A stretch of DNA of 64,000 nt from Argopecten irradians (GCF_041381155.1 NC_091134.1:31501540-31565539); one strand, 5' to 3'; shown: positions 51,681 through 64,000, numbered from the stretch's first letter. Numbers and translations: made by a program. The notes: generated by a model not told the origin, from the letters alone.

Positions 51681-54475
51681 TAATTCAATTTACTAAAGAT
51701 AATCATTTCAACATTTAAAATTCATTTTGGGACTCTTTTGTCTTTGAAATTATTACGCCGTCATCTCAGCCAATCAGAAGCGACGTTACAAACGGCGACG
51801 GCATTTTTTCCTTTATGGGCTGATAAAGTAAATTTTTAAACCAATGGAAATGCTCGTAACAAGTAAAAAGCCAATTATTAAATGTTAGTATTAAGGTAAA
51901 ATCGCAAAAGAGGAGAATTAATGTTTTTATCTCGATGTATGTTGGAGGAGGAGTATAATATTCTATAAATCACTGATATAAAAATGACGGTTTAAGTAGT
52001 ATTCATACAAGTGCCTTCCAAAACCACTTTTCCCGACTTCAAAGAATTAAAATTATTTTGCATTTAACGAAGAGACAAAGCAGTAGCGAAATATAACGTG
52101 CGAGAAAACAGTAGTAATGTCTGCATAAATTTCGACCATAACTAGATGTACATAGCACGCTATGTTAAACTTGTATTTATGTGTTTTTGTATGCTTCAAG
52201 GTAATGCTAATTATGTCCATATATTTAATAAATATTTGTTTTCATAATGTTAATTATGTTTATTATATGGTGCATTCTTTTAAAAACTCCAATGATTAAT
52301 TGAGTCTTTGGAAACACTTTACAAACATTTTGCTTGGTCCACTTAACATAGACCCCATCTTCCTATCTTTAAAGGTGCGTCATCTTGAAAGATGTTGTAA
52401 TCACAGCACAGGTTCACGTTCGGGCGATTTTGTAGTTGTCCGTCAAAAAAACTTACTAACTCAGTTTTCTGTTAATTTTTCACGAGGTTATTTTTTCAAA
52501 AGAATCTCAGACTGATAATCCGAGAACGTATGTAGAAATAATACCTATCTATAAAGGAATATTTGCTGTGTCAATTTGACTTTGACTGTATGTTATTATA
52601 TTCTTATAGATTATTTTTGTTTTCTATTCCGTTTTTGTATTGTTGTGTATTTTTGTTTTGTTTTCTTGTTTTGTTTCTGGTTTTGTCATTTCAGAATAAC
52701 CTTACTTGCAGTATATTCATATCCCTGAAAGGTATAAATTGATATAAAGTTCAATAGTAAATGTGTCGAATTTATGAATATTGTATTGAAGAGCTTTTTC
52801 TTTGTTCTTTTTTGAAGGACATATTTAATGATATGACATTGATATAGTTCTATGTTAGGGAAACAATACATATTTCCGTATATCAATGTATTCCATATTT
52901 CTATTTGCGCTAAAATGAATACTGATTGCACATTTTGTAGGGATTTTTAACAATTTTGAATTTTAAACGAAGATACGAAATGTAATAAAATCATTCAATC
53001 GCTGTACGACAAAAATATCAATAAAATATACGACATCAAAGAGGATTTATACTGAATTTTATTTGCTTTTAAGCCTATATAGTTTTGATTATGCTGGAAT
53101 AAATGCAGGAATTTCAGGCATACGATGATTTGCACAAAGTAGTGCATTAATTACTTTTGTTTGAATTTACCTACCTATCTACAACTTCAAATGATCAAAA
53201 TTCAACTAGACATGCAAATTATATCTACATTGTATTTTTTATATACACACTTGAAAAAGACTTATCATACCAAAAATGTACTCGTATGATTTATTTTTAG
53301 TTCTATTTATACAAAATGGAGATTTCGACTGATCTGAATACATTTCTTACTCCGATCTAGGGGTCGACCTGTAAACTTAACGTCAACTACGACCACATTA
53401 ACGTCTATCCTAATTTCTTGGTGAAAACATAAATCAATTAGAATAGACGCATGCTTAAATGATCCCAACATATGGAGCAATAAACTGAATTATGTAAAAC
53501 TGCACTAACTTGCTATGATATGTATCTTTTCATATCTATGTAATGGTTAGTCAGAACGTTCAGCTATTGTCTGAGGAGGTTACCATTGTAATCTCGTACA
53601 GTATACTGCCTTTTAGACAAGCCCTCGAAAACTAAATGTTTAAAGCAGCTTGTTTTTGTGCTAAGCAGGGTTAGTGCAGACAAAAAAATCATCAGTTGCA
53701 AATGTGTCTCACTTATGATTATGAAACACGTCATTCTGAAATGATAAGACTATAAGAATATAAATGCATGATAATCTTATATTGATGACGTACACTTTTT
53801 GTGCCAAAATTACGTTGGGGATTTATGTGAAATGACATGAAAATTAGCATGGGAGGTCATCCTAAAAATCTAAAGGGGTTAAAATCTCTACAGATATTCG
53901 ACACTGAAGAATATAAAACATCACCAAAGAAAAGTCAAAATAAATAAATGAATTTGATTTACGTTCTTGTATACAATATTCGAACCTCCTTATTAGAAAA
54001 ATTGTCATGAAAAGTGGTCTCTTAAAACGTATTTGGGTTTTTGTTGAATAGTTAGCGTGAGTATTGCAAAAACATGGTAAAACGTGATAATTATGTATAG
54101 AAACGGTGCTTGGAAATAACGAAAATAAGTAAGCATTTGTAAAAAATATATATATATATTGATCAACCGTCAGAAATTTAGGCCAAAAAAAACAACAGGA
54201 TTGAGTTACATTCATCCTAATATTACAAAAAACATAATTTTATGAATTTATCTATTTTCTGCAAACAAATTTGCACGGATGATATATTTCAAGCTCAAAT
54301 ATCTCAAAACTCAAAAAGTATTTCATGAACACCCATTTTTTTATAGATTTGAAATCTGCATGAAAAATTGCAGGAAATTAAGACCTGTTAAAATAATGAC
54401 ATGGATTTTCCAAAAAATATGGAGTAAGCTATAGTCCGAAAAAAAATTTACGTAAACAATTTGAAGATCCAATAT
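51681..54475. other. No gene seen
   Basis: AT-rich; the ORF of 117 codons at 53862-54215 (minus) has no recognisable features. Confidence 0.45.
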
Positions 54476-54648
54476 GGGGGTTTCGAGATTCGAAAACGAT
54501 GTGATTTAAGTTCAATTTACCGTCGAATAATCCCACCTGCCAGTAATGATGACGTCAAAAGAATGACATCAAAATTAATAAAAGGTTGGGTTAAACGACG
54601 GGAAATTGTACTTTAACCATTTGGTTTTTTTTATCTCAAAATAATTGT
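54476..54648. mobile_element. CRE-containing MITE, copy 1 (degenerate)
   Basis: GTTTCGAGATTCGAAAACGA at the left and TTTTATCTCAAAATAATT at the right are imperfect inverses; the centre holds GATGACGTCAAAAGAATGAC. Related to 56859-57003 and 57120-57291. Confidence 0.6.
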
Positions 54649-56858
54649 ATTCTGCGAGAAGATAGGATAGGACGACGTTATCTTTTGCGAGCAGCTAAAC
54701 GATGACGATCTTTATTTGAACATGCTTAGCTGTTCCTAATTACTAATTTCGAAAAAAAAAATCAAAAAAAAAAAAATCAACAACAACAAAGAAATAAGTA
54801 CATGTAATATAGACTTATCCTGGAAAGCACAGGGTCAAAGGTTGTTTTTTTTTTAAATTGGGAGTTGTCATATGCGTCCTAAATGACACTGAAGAGCTAT
54901 GCTGCTAGAATAAACTTTCTCTAATCTTTTCTACTGATGTGAACTAGAAACTGAATTTGAGTTATCTTCTAGTTTTTTTCTATATAACAATGTGAGTTTC
55001 TGTTTTATGTGTGTGTTGATAAATAAGAGGACTGTCCCATAATAATTTATGAATAATGTATTCTAATCAGAGCAAGTCATGTCTAGTTTTGTGTCGAATG
55101 ACATACTATATATGTTGTATGGAGGTCAAACCTGTCGTGAAATACTTTTACATATTGTACATTTACTTAAGTCTTAAATCTGATGATTTCAAAAGGCCTA
55201 CACTTCACAAAGGGCACATCTAAAGGATTAGATAATTACTTTATTCGTTTGTTTACTTCATAAAATAAGTGAGTGGATTCCATTGAAAATCAATATTACA
55301 AAATATAAATACATGTAGCATAAATATCTATTGTTCAAATCAAAGCAGAATCACTTCTATCTTGTTAATGCTTACCTTTTTTTGTGGTTCTAATACAACA
55401 AATGCTAGGTTATTAAGAAAGTTGGGGAATGGCGCTATTGCAAGGTATTCATACATGATTGATCAAAAATGGTTTACGTCTTGACAGAAAATTGTCTTTG
55501 AACGCCATTTTAAAAATCGTTGAGGTCTTCAATATTTACAAGATACAGTAGAACCGTTTATTTTCATTGCGATTTCGCGGAACATTACTATGATCGCGAA
55601 AATGCGATCCAAGAAATGTAAATAAATGGTTGAATTATACTTGTATAAACCTTCGAAGCAAGATCACGAAAATTTAAAACCGGTTGAATTTAAATTTCTC
55701 GTTTTTAGATCAAATCGCAAAAAATGACCCGCGAAAGTAACCGACCTGAGGTATCAGGAATGTTAAATCTGTGATCTATTGTAATGACTAATACGTATAT
55801 TGGAGTAGATCATAACCATATCCTAAACCAAATTGGCGGTGATAACAATGATTTGCGCCCAGGAGTCTTAGGAGTCTTGAAAATATTGTTACTGGTATAT
55901 TACAATTTTGTAGATGTGTTTGAATAAGAGCATTTCCCTTGATTAGTCCCATCACATTGGTGTAATTGTGTATTTATAATTGCACAGAAAGTATAATTAT
56001 TACTGCATGAACCGACGGTTAGGAAACAAGGAAAAAGATATTTTTCTACTGAAAGAAACATATTTTTTTTATCTTTAGTGTTAATCTTAACGTGAATGTT
56101 TATTTTCAAGTATGCGAAAATATTTTATTTTTAACACTTTTATGACTTCAAAACACAAAATGTTATTTCAATTTACTCGAAAAAAAACCGCATAAAATTT
56201 ATTGCTTCAGATAAAACATTCAAAGCAAACTGCAAGTTGATTCTATGCACACGTGGTGCAGTGCTTTTGTTCACTGCAATTTCATAAGGTACTGAATTTA
56301 GGCAAAAAGCTACTGATCCAGTAGAATGCCTACATACCATATATTGTATCATCACATATACTTCAAAACCTAGTACCCCGAATAGTTACTCATTATTGTT
56401 ATTCATATCTAAAAAAAACAGTGAATATATCAAATTATACACCGTGACATTTGTAGAACCTTTTACATATAGAATCATTGGAAGTACACTTGAACGGATC
56501 TGCTAAGGTAAGACACTTTTTCTGTAGGATTATTTATTATCATTAGAATTAATAAAAAATTAAAACTGGAAGTTTAATGTACATACCGTAAACGTATATA
56601 CATGAGCGGTAATCAAAATTTTAAAAGTGCTTTTTATTTTCCGGTAGAAAATTTTGAAAAAATTTCTTTCATTAATTGCATTTTTGTATGTCGTTAATAA
56701 AGCGATAACTGCGCCCATGCGAATATGTGTATGAATCTATCGTTGCGCTACATGTTCAAAATCAATTTTATGCTAAAGTACAAAAATAGGTACGTATACA
56801 TAGGTTTAAGTAAATTGAAAGTATTTTACATCTGGTACATGGCTGAATGAATGCGTTG
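54649..56858. other. No gene; one MITE-like fragment
   Basis: About 55545-55760 carries ACAGTAGAACCGTTTATTTT and GACCCGCGAAAGTAACCGA with several TCGCGAAAAT motifs, akin to the element at 62371-62592. The rest is AT-rich. Confidence 0.45.
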
Positions 56859-57003
56859 ATTTCGAGATACCAAAATGACGTGGGTGAAGTGCAATATACC
56901 GTCGGTAAGTCCCTGCTTCCGGTTACGTCATAATCAATGGAAAGTGGGACTAATCAAAGTTTAATCGTAATTTACCCATTTTATGCATTTCGAGACTCCC
57001 GTG
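56859..57003. mobile_element. CRE-containing MITE, copy 2
   Basis: TTCGAGATACCAAAATGACG at the left and ATGCATTTCGAGACTCCCG at the right, with TTCCGGTTACGTCATAATCA in the middle. Inverted-repeat ends, no ORF. Confidence 0.7.
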
Positions 57004-57119
57004 TTTATTGGTTTTTGTAACAAAAATTGAATTGATATTTTTTTTTTAAATTTTACCACTTATTTCATATTTTGAAAAACCGATTGTGAATATATTTACA
57101 TGAGCATATCAAATCGGTA

Positions 57120-57291
57120 CGGAAGTTTCGAGATGCTAAAATGACGTGGGTAAATTGCGATTTACAGTCGATTAGTTCAACCTTCCAGTGAGTATGACGT
57201 CACAAAAATCACGTCATAATCATTGGATGGAGGACTAATCAACTGTAAATTGTATTTTACCCACGTCGTTTTGGAATCTCAAAACTTCCGT
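57120..57291. mobile_element. CRE-containing MITE, copy 3
   Basis: The clearest copy. CGGAAGTTTCGAGATGC and GAATCTCAAAACTTCCG are the ends; GACGTGGGTAAATTGCGATT and its inverse form long arms; the centre has TATGACGTCACAAAAATCAC. No ORF. Confidence 0.8.
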
Positions 57292-58029
57292 TATTTCAAT
57301 GGTAATTTCAGCGTTTTCTCATTTGACTATAGTCACAACATTTTCTCTTCTCAACTTTATAGCCTTTAAGTTTAATCTGTGGAATTGTTTATATCAACCC
57401 TTGCGATATCGATAGGCCTAGGACTCGCGAATTGAACACCCCACTTCAATCCCCAAAGAGGAGATCACAATAGGTGACTAAATATAGAATGTTATTGGTC
57501 CATTTCTTTGTTATTGCATTTATATTTCTAACCATATCTTTCCATTGATAGCCTTTAATGTTTGACGTTTATGTTGATTGTTATCGTGTGGGAAAAAATA
57601 ATAATCGAACTATATATACAATCAAACCTGTCTATGTTGATGTTAAATATTTCATTACAATTTACGTTCTTAAATTTCTTCACGAAAATTATTGGACTAT
57701 TTCAATAGTATCAGTGTCATAAAAGACACATCCCTAACAATTGACCTTGAAATAATGAAAAAAGAGATTTGGATAATCCTTTTTCTTGAACACTTTCAGA
57801 AATCTGGTAAAAAATGTTTTTAAATGACAAAGCAGAGTTCCAGTACCGTATAACATTAACTATTCGTTGGTACGTTCTTTCAAGTCAACTCGAGGGTAGA
57901 AATATTGGTGATTCGCCGATAAAACAAATACGTTTGCAGTAATACGATGCATAATAGTCCCCAATATATCAGCATTCCCTTGACTTTTCGCACATGTATC
58001 TATTATAAATCTCCCTTACAGGTACAGGT
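57292..58029 (+). other. Region upstream of the SLC23 start
   Basis: No promoter element was identified. A CTCCCTTACAG acceptor just before 58021 shows that at least one upstream, probably non-coding, exon exists. Confidence 0.45.
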
Positions 58030-58206
58030 ATGGCGGAACATAAAACGAATGGACATACCTTTACAACAAAGGAGGAGATCCTGTTAATAGAGAACGATGA
58101 GAAAAAGAAGTTGGAAATAGTATATGAAATGGAATCGTCTGAAGCCTTACTATACAAAGTCACAGACACGCCGCCAATTTATATGTCTATCTTCTTTGCA
58201 TTTCAG
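58030..58206 (+). CDS. SLC23 coding exon 1
   Basis: ATG at 58030, 10 nt after a good acceptor. A cytosolic N-terminus rich in charged residues, then the start of helix 1. Donor TTTCAG/GTATGC, phase 0. Confidence 0.88.
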
Positions 58207-61200
58207 GTATGCGTACTTCTATGTTTTGGCAAATCATTATTTATACCAAAAATAATTAAAAACACATGAAAAACAAGTGAACCCGATGAACAAAAACTGA
58301 TCCAAGGTCAATATATGGGTAACGACTCTACGTTAGATACTAACTTTATTAGGAGGATGGTGGGGGGGTGGGGGGTGGGTAGGGGTGGTGAAACACCATC
58401 TCCTTCGGATATAAGATATGCGAAATAACGTAAATGCATATGTGTCATTTTTTCGTTTCTCTCCTACTCTTCTTCCTTTAATTCGATATCAATGCAAGAT
58501 CATGTAGCATTTAATCAAAGCATTAATAGACAAAACTATAACTTTTTCAAACTATTGAAGATTTTTTTATATATAAAAACTTGTCTTGTGTTTCTTGTAC
58601 AATACGTTTCCCATTCTCATTTTAAGATTAACTTCCTTTAACTACAGGGTATTACTTTTTCTCTTTCCTGACGTATTATAGATGTCAATATTCTGTACAT
58701 AATCAAACATAAGTCTATATAATGGTTTGGTTGATTAACACCTCCGTCCGCTAAAAATAAAAAAAATAATGATAATAAAAAAGAAATGACAAACAAAACA
58801 AAACATAACGATATTACAAAGGGCATCAAGCATTAAACGATGTCCATTACTGTAAAATGTACGTTGTAGACAAACAATTAATACAATCAATGTTTGGTTT
58901 GGTTTTATCTACAGCAAGCACTCTTGTCCCTATCAGGGTCGTTGGCTATTTCCACCTTCGTTGCGGATGTAGCGTGTGCCTCAGACTTCCCCGATATAAA
59001 GACAGACCTGCTCAGTTCTACAATGTTCATGAATGGCATCACAACGCTCCTACAGGTTACGCTGGGTATCAGGTATTTCTGGTGACATTAAATCAGTCTT
59101 AGTATGTTACAGAGTTACCTTACCTTCCCAACAGAAGAGCAGAAAAAAAACCTGTAACATGTAAATACATAGCACACGGGTAAACACCAAAATTAAGCTG
59201 AAGATTAAAGGCCCATTATTTCCTAAGCATAACATAAAGGTTTCTTAAAATCATTAATAACACCAGAAAATATATATCGATAGCCTATGATGAGGTTACA
59301 ACATCAAGCATTTGTAACTATTTCCGGCGTAATATATGATAACAGTCATTGATAGTGCGGTATTTAGGACGACGGCGGGAAACATAAGACGACCCACGTT
59401 ATGAATGATAACATTTTATTTCTTTTAATCGAATTGTTCAGATGGTGATGATAAGTATAGAATTAACGGTTAGTGAATAACTTTTGCGACTCTACAAAAT
59501 TATCGGTATTGTTTTACATTACCATCTTTAAAATTAAAAGCCGTTTCAAACTTGGTGTCATTTATTTACCCGAGATGACCACATTTTGTACCGTCGTTAA
59601 TCTTAACATTTTTTTTTCTATTATGTTCTATGTTTCTTTTACCTAAGTTATCCCAGGGTTGTTTTGGTTTTACTTAATATCATGTCCAATAAGTGGTGTC
59701 CAATGTTTGTCTCATCAGTTTGATATTCACATTGTGAACCCTCAGTGTTACCGATATAACCATCATTTATGCTGAAATAGTTTTAACTAAGGTTCTCAAT
59801 ATTTATTTGTTTAAATAGTTTTATTAAAGATTTCTCCCATGTTTAGTCCTAGTCTTTTCCTGTGAATCCTCTGTTTGTTCTTAGTTTTTTCTTATAATTC
59901 TAAGTTTTGATTCACATTTGTACCTTATAGATGTTCGTACTTGTGTGCCATTAGGTAAACATCATTGATTTGGTATTTTGTTATCCACTCCTATCATGTT
60001 TGTTCCCACAGATTACCCCTATTCCAGGGAGCTACTCCGGTGTACGTAATACCTTTACTAGCGTTGCAGCGTCTTAATGCCGACTTTTGTTCTGTCCCAG
60101 GTAAGTACCTTCATTAAAAACAGTCTGATATAAATCTATTATTGAAACAGATTTCAAATAACTTCAAAATCAACAGATAAATCTGTACAAAGCACAAAAC
60201 AACAATGTGTTAATTGTGAAAAAAACTGCTCTTATCACTCAAAGACTAGTATCTCTACGTCAAGTTCGTTTTAGATGATATTTTGCATTGTTTTATATTT
60301 GAGTTTGATTATATTCTGTATTTGCATATTACAGAGTTAGTTCCCTTGCGGGTAGGTATCGATTGTTACGTCATTATTTTGTTAGCGCAATTGACGTCAT
60401 TTCCTCTGAAAAGTATGACGTTACGCTCGTCACGTGATGTCACAATCGATATACATGTAAACCCGTTAACTCTGTTATATGCAATTACAGAATCATTCTT
60501 ATGTCGTGATATTTCAGAAATACATAGCGGTGTTACCAATGCTAGCCTTAACAGCACTGAAGCTTTTAATATGACATCAAATTTCGTGTTGGAAAGCAAG
60601 CGAAATTTTGCGTTCTACAGATTGCGAGAGGTAAATTCATTAAAACAGAAAACTTTCTTATTAATTTTCTTGACATCTTGGATAGCAAATATGTAGACTG
60701 GGAATTATTAATGAAAGACAGCATTAAAAATGACTGTATTAATTGACACAAATTAAGGTTCTAATTTATTTCTAATAAGGTGACTTTCTCTTAATGTAGT
60801 CAAATTTTTATCTTGAGTTTACGAGATTAACTGATTTGGAAGGAAATTCGTGACAAAACGTGAACATAGTTTGTCGAAAACATAAAATAATAGTGTTTTA
60901 GAATGAGAATTTCATAATATGTATATCTTATATTATATATTCGGTCATATTGCGAACAAAATGTCAAATTTTGCATTCATAAATGCATCGTTCGTCAACG
61001 CTGCAATGTTTATTAATCCATTACTGTATACATTGCTCCTTATAACTAGTTTAATACTAGTTTCTTTTCCTATGTTTGTCATCCCAAAGTTTATTCTTTA
61101 TGTCAATTTTTTTCTTAAGATTTCATTTTTCTATTGATATCCACAATTTCTGCATTTTCATATCTATAAATAGATTACAAAATTTATCACCAGTATCTCC

Positions 61201-61754
61201 AAGAATACATTGAATATCAAGAACGTTCAAGTTTGAAAAAAGTAGAGATATTGATATAATTTTGTGCAAAATATTTCCCCTAATAATACATACAATTTCC
61301 GCATTTCAGGTATATAAAAAGATAATTAAAGTATCACCGATATCCCCATGAATATATTGCATATCAAGGAAGTTCCGTTGTAACCGATTTTATATGATCT
61401 CACATTAGATTAATATTGTCTCAATATTAAATATCATAGTGACTTCCCTTCGTTTCACTGGTGATAGAGTTACTTCCCTCATCAAAGGGAAGTAACTGAG
61501 AAGGGAAGTAACTATGATAGTTCAGAATGTATTGTCTACACTGCAAACAAATAAAGTTGTTGATACAGTTTCAGGGTTCATTGATTCTTGTTGGTCTCGT
61601 CCATTGTGTGGTCGGCCTAACTGGTACCGTAGGATTCCTGATGAGGTTTATTGGCCCTGTGACCATAGTGCCTACCATTCTTGTAGGTGGTATATTCATT
61701 TCAAGGTCCGCCGGTAAATTTGCCAAAGCACACTGGGGCATCTCTGCTGTGTAC
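58030..61754 (+). CDS. SLC23 (nucleobase-ascorbate transporter) family member, 5' exons
   Basis: Five exons with matching phases: 58030-58206, 58915-59072, 60012-60100, 60518-60630, 61569-61754 (241 codons so far). Family members are multi-pass Na+- or H+-coupled carriers of ascorbate or nucleobases. Typical parts: DTPPIYMSIFFAFQ before helix 1, TTLLQVTLGIRLPLFQGATP, YRLREFQGSLILVGLVHCVVG, IGPVTIVPTILVGG. An extracellular-type loop in exon four has several sequons (NASLNSTEAFNMTS). The Gln-His pair of helix 1 is Gln-Gln here. The remaining helices, including the signature region, are not in the window, so substrate cannot be called. Confidence 0.9.
58915..59072 (+). CDS. SLC23 coding exon 2
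   Basis: Acceptor TTATCTACAG, donor ATCAG/GTATTT. Encodes QALLSLSGSLAISTFVADVA and MNGITTLLQVTLGI, helices 1-2. Confidence 0.9.
59205..59556. mobile_element. TTAA MITE copy C, in SLC23 intron 2
   Basis: Inverted copy of 13747-14154: it holds GACGACGGCGGGAAACATAA, ACGACCCACGTTATGAATG and GCGACTCTACAAAATTATC. Left TTAA at 59205-59208; the right end is degenerate. Confidence 0.75.
60012..60100 (+). CDS. SLC23 coding exon 3
   Basis: Acceptor TTCCCACAG, donor CCCAG/GTAAGT. Encodes LPLFQGATPVYVIPLLALQR, helix 3 area. Confidence 0.9.
60321..60485. mobile_element. Palindromic MITE, copy 2, in SLC23 intron 3
   Basis: TTTGCATATTACAGAGTTAG and TAACTCTGTTATATGCAA are the ends; the centre has GGGTAGGTATCGATTGTTAC and several CRE-like GACGTCA sites. 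Matches the core of 21813-22118. Confidence 0.8.
60518..60630 (+). CDS. SLC23 coding exon 4
   Basis: Acceptor GATATTTCAG, donor CGAGAG/GTAAAT. Encodes the sequon-rich loop and the start of the conserved R-x-R-E motif (FAFYRLRE). Confidence 0.85.
61433..61518. repeat. Hairpin of AAGGGAAGTAACT motifs
   Basis: AGTTACTTCCCTCATCAAAG and GGGAAGTAACT pair, with an outer ATCATAGTGACTTCCC / GGGAAGTAACTATGAT pair. In SLC23 intron 4. Confidence 0.75.
61569..61754 (+). CDS. SLC23 coding exon 5
   Basis: Acceptor GTTGATACAG, donor GTGTAC/GTAAGC. Encodes FQGSLILVGLVHCVVGLTG and IGPVTIVPTILVGGIFIS. Both ends phase 0. Confidence 0.9.
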
Positions 61755-61861
61755 GTAAGCATTATCAAATTATGTATTGCTATATTGTACTAAATTAACA
61801 AATAACTTTGAAAACGAAAATTGCCGTCTCTAATCGCCTTATATATAAGGCCAAATCACAA

Positions 61862-62050
61862 TAATCATGTTATGTCTGTGTTAACCGAGTGGTCCAGGTT
61901 TACGACACATTACGACCAGCACTCCACTTGTAGTTATCGAGTTCGAATCCCACATGTAAAAATATTCCAATTACTGATCTTTAATTTTCTTTTTTTTCCT
62001 CCCAGATAACCATTTTCCTTCTCCTTAAATAAGACATAAAACAAATTCAA
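61862..62050 (+). mobile_element. tRNA-derived SINE, diverged
   Basis: A-box-like TTAACCGAGTGGTCC and B-box-like GAGTTCGAATCCC; the body TTTTTTTTCCTCCCAGATAA replaces the usual CTCCGGG block. No clear tail. Confidence 0.55.
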
Positions 62051-62370
62051 ACCCACACCTAAATATAAGTTACTGTAGGTTTTCACAAATGAACAGTCCG
62101 TCAGATTTTCTCATAGGGATATTAAGAAGACAATGATACCTTCTGTCGTATTTTAAAGTACTCAGAACTTGCTATGGTCTACTACAATTCAGGCGCCGGG
62201 ATACATAGGATAAGATAGATACTTTTGAGAGCGTGACATGATCATGTTTGTTCAGCTCCAGGTAACAATAATATTAATGAGATACATTAACTACATCGAC
62301 AGACTTAGTTATCCGTGGCGACAATAAGCAAATCAAACAAAGACGCACTGTTCTATACTAATATCAAAAA

Positions 62371-62592
62371 TATACTGTGAACCAATTATCTTTCGCGTGC
62401 GATTTACTTTCGCGAATTTTTTGATCCAAGTATTTTCACCAAAGTTTATTTCCTTGATTTATCATTGACATCATTGATAATGATATATTTTTTCCGTCAA
62501 TTTTTTAAGTATACGAATGCTTATCTTCGCGGACTTGTTTTGATATAAAATTCGCATAATTTAGTAGCCGCGAAAATAGTTGGTTTACAGTA
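62371..62592. mobile_element. TIR element with TTTCGCG ends
   Basis: ACTGTGAACCAATTATCTTT then CGCG at the left; CGCGAAAATAGTTGGTTTAC then AGTA at the right. The interior is AT-rich with no gene. Confidence 0.7.
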
Positions 62593-63129
62593 ACTTCTGT
62601 TTCTTCTGGCACGGAAATGTAAGTTGCATAAAGCGATATAACGCATGTGTTGACCTGATTCGACCTAAAGGCGACTGACATTGGCCTAAAGGTGACCGTT
62701 TTCAAAATAGAAAAATACTAATCGTGACCATGCCTGTCAAGATGAAATACAAAACATTTAACCAGGATTAAGGTGTAATGTGTATTAATAAAGATCTGGA
62801 TGCTCGTTCACGTGAACTGTAGTGTTTATCCATAAATTATAAATGATACGTAAATCAGGTAACTGATACAAAAATGAATCCACTGTAAATCATAATTGCA
62901 TATAAGTAGGTCACCTTAACTAAAACAATTACCTATTTTGTATTCTGAGTGATCAAAAAGATATTATTCTAAAATCCTTTACATCGTTTGTACAAAAATG
63001 GAAATAAAATTTTCTACATGTTTGACACTTTATTCATTTCTTATCGGAACCAAAAGTGTCATAAGTTTGCTTCGTTTCTATCCACCCATTCTTCTGTCCT
63101 TGGCATTATCTTGCCAGCACACTGTGTTT
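62593..63129. other. No gene seen
   Basis: AT-rich; no further SLC23 exon was recognised. Confidence 0.4.
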
Positions 63130-63376
63130 AATAGAATAATATAAACTTTATTGATTTTACATCGATTAAGTTATAAAACTTATACAAATTACTCTCGATG
63201 ACCCGGATGTAAGCGCGCGAGGGATCTTAGTGAGGGAGGAAACCGGAGAGTCCGGAGAAAACCCACGTGATCGGGCAGGTGACCCCTAACCTTTTCACGT
63301 CCGTGCCGGGCATTGAAACCCGGCCGGCTAGGTAAAAGGTGGGTGGCTTAACCGCTACACCACACAATCACCTATG
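63130..63376 (-). mobile_element. tRNA-derived SINE, minus strand
   Basis: On minus: A-box-like TGGTGTAGCGGTTAAGCC, B-box-like GGGTTTCAATGCCC, then GTGGGTTTTCTCCGGACTCT and GGTTTCCTCCCTCACTAAGA. The tail is near 63130. Different tRNA head from 1284-1499 but a similar CTCCGG body. Confidence 0.75.
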
Positions 63377-64000
63377 TTTAATACAATACTATACCTGTTG
63401 TATTGTTCCATCAAGATGAAGGGGTATGTCGAGAAGCGAACCTAACTAGGACACTGAAGCCTACATTTTGAGCTTATGCTTCCATTTAAGTAAAAGTTAG
63501 TTCGGAAACTTTATTATACATCAAAACTCACTGGACACATAAGTGTCGTGTATTTATGAGTCTATCTAGATATAGGTGGTGCCAAATACGAAAACCAAGT
63601 ACCGTAAACTACATCTTGAACTTTGATCTATAAGCCAGAAATGAACTTATGCGGACTCTCTCGATCTTACTACGAGGCACCAAAAGTGCATTCTGTGGAT
63701 CCACCATCCCTCTTGTTTTTGTTGTTGTTGGTTTTTTTTTCAATTTGTTTTTTGTTTTTTTCGTGTTGACAATCTAACTGGTATTGAGATTTTTTTCAAA
63801 AATGTATCTTGTACTAGTAACGGTGACGTACGTGTTTTCCTGATGACAGGATATGTGTGTGAAGAATATGCTATCTGTCAAATGCAACGACAAGTTTCTG
63901 CAATAACGATGGAATAATATATTATGACACGTTGAATTATTAAATATGCTTATCAACGTAAGAAAGGTTGAGTTTGTAACCTCTTTAGGGCCATGTGTTT
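63377..64000. other. No gene seen
   Basis: No further SLC23 exon recognised before the window edge; a T-rich tract with TTGTTGTTGTTGG lies at about 63715-63765. Confidence 0.4.

Noticed and set aside
53862..54215. 117-codon minus-strand ORF as a gene
   Set aside because: Aromatic-rich translation of AT-rich DNA with an (AT)n tract inside; no domain seen.

Overview
The window is animal nuclear DNA: AT-rich, with intron-containing genes, GT-AG splice sites and dense repeats. The mix of repeats fits a lophotrochozoan, most likely a bivalve mollusc: tRNA-derived SINEs with a shared tail, TTAA-flanked and palindromic MITEs, a Penelope-like element, a DIRS element, and TGACCTTGAATGAAGGTCA-type tandem repeats. 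This placement is an inference; I cannot name the species.

Two host genes are supported. (1) On the minus strand, 12208 down to 1890, is an inhibitor-of-apoptosis (IAP) family gene. Six exons with matching splice phases give a 1340-residue model: a hydrophobic leader, a long sequon-rich N-terminal half with an exact 14-residue tandem repeat, two hydrophobic segments, a very basic stretch, BIR1, a Ser-rich linker, BIR2, UBA and a C-terminal RING. The C-terminal half is a standard IAP/E3 ligase layout. The membrane-associated, potentially glycosylated N-terminal half is not part of any IAP architecture I know and is the main candidate for something undescribed. (2) On the plus strand from 58030 are the first five coding exons of an SLC23 (nucleobase-ascorbate) transporter; its 3' exons were not found and probably lie beyond the window. 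It lacks the His of the family's Gln-His motif.

The rest is mostly mobile DNA. 12.6-22.1 kb: TTAA MITEs with nested insertions, a tandem repeat array, and a 3.4-kb palindromic element (16052-19430). 23.0-26.5 kb: a broken Penelope-like retroelement (RT plus GIY-YIG nuclease) with two hammerhead-ribozyme-like motifs. 29.2-38.1 kb: a minus-strand APE-type LINE split by an almost complete DIRS retrotransposon (gag, RT/RNase H, tyrosine recombinase, inverted terminal repeats, internal complementary region). Removing the DIRS at a shared AATT rejoins the LINE reading frame exactly. 38.8-44.8 kb: a direct duplication flanking a 1.2-kb near-perfect foldback whose loop copies 57 bp of its own arm. 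45-58 kb: no recognisable gene apart from scattered MITEs and SINEs and one unexplained ORF.

The genes show no operon-like relation. The IAP and SLC23 genes are far apart, and most of the coding capacity between them belongs to retroelements.
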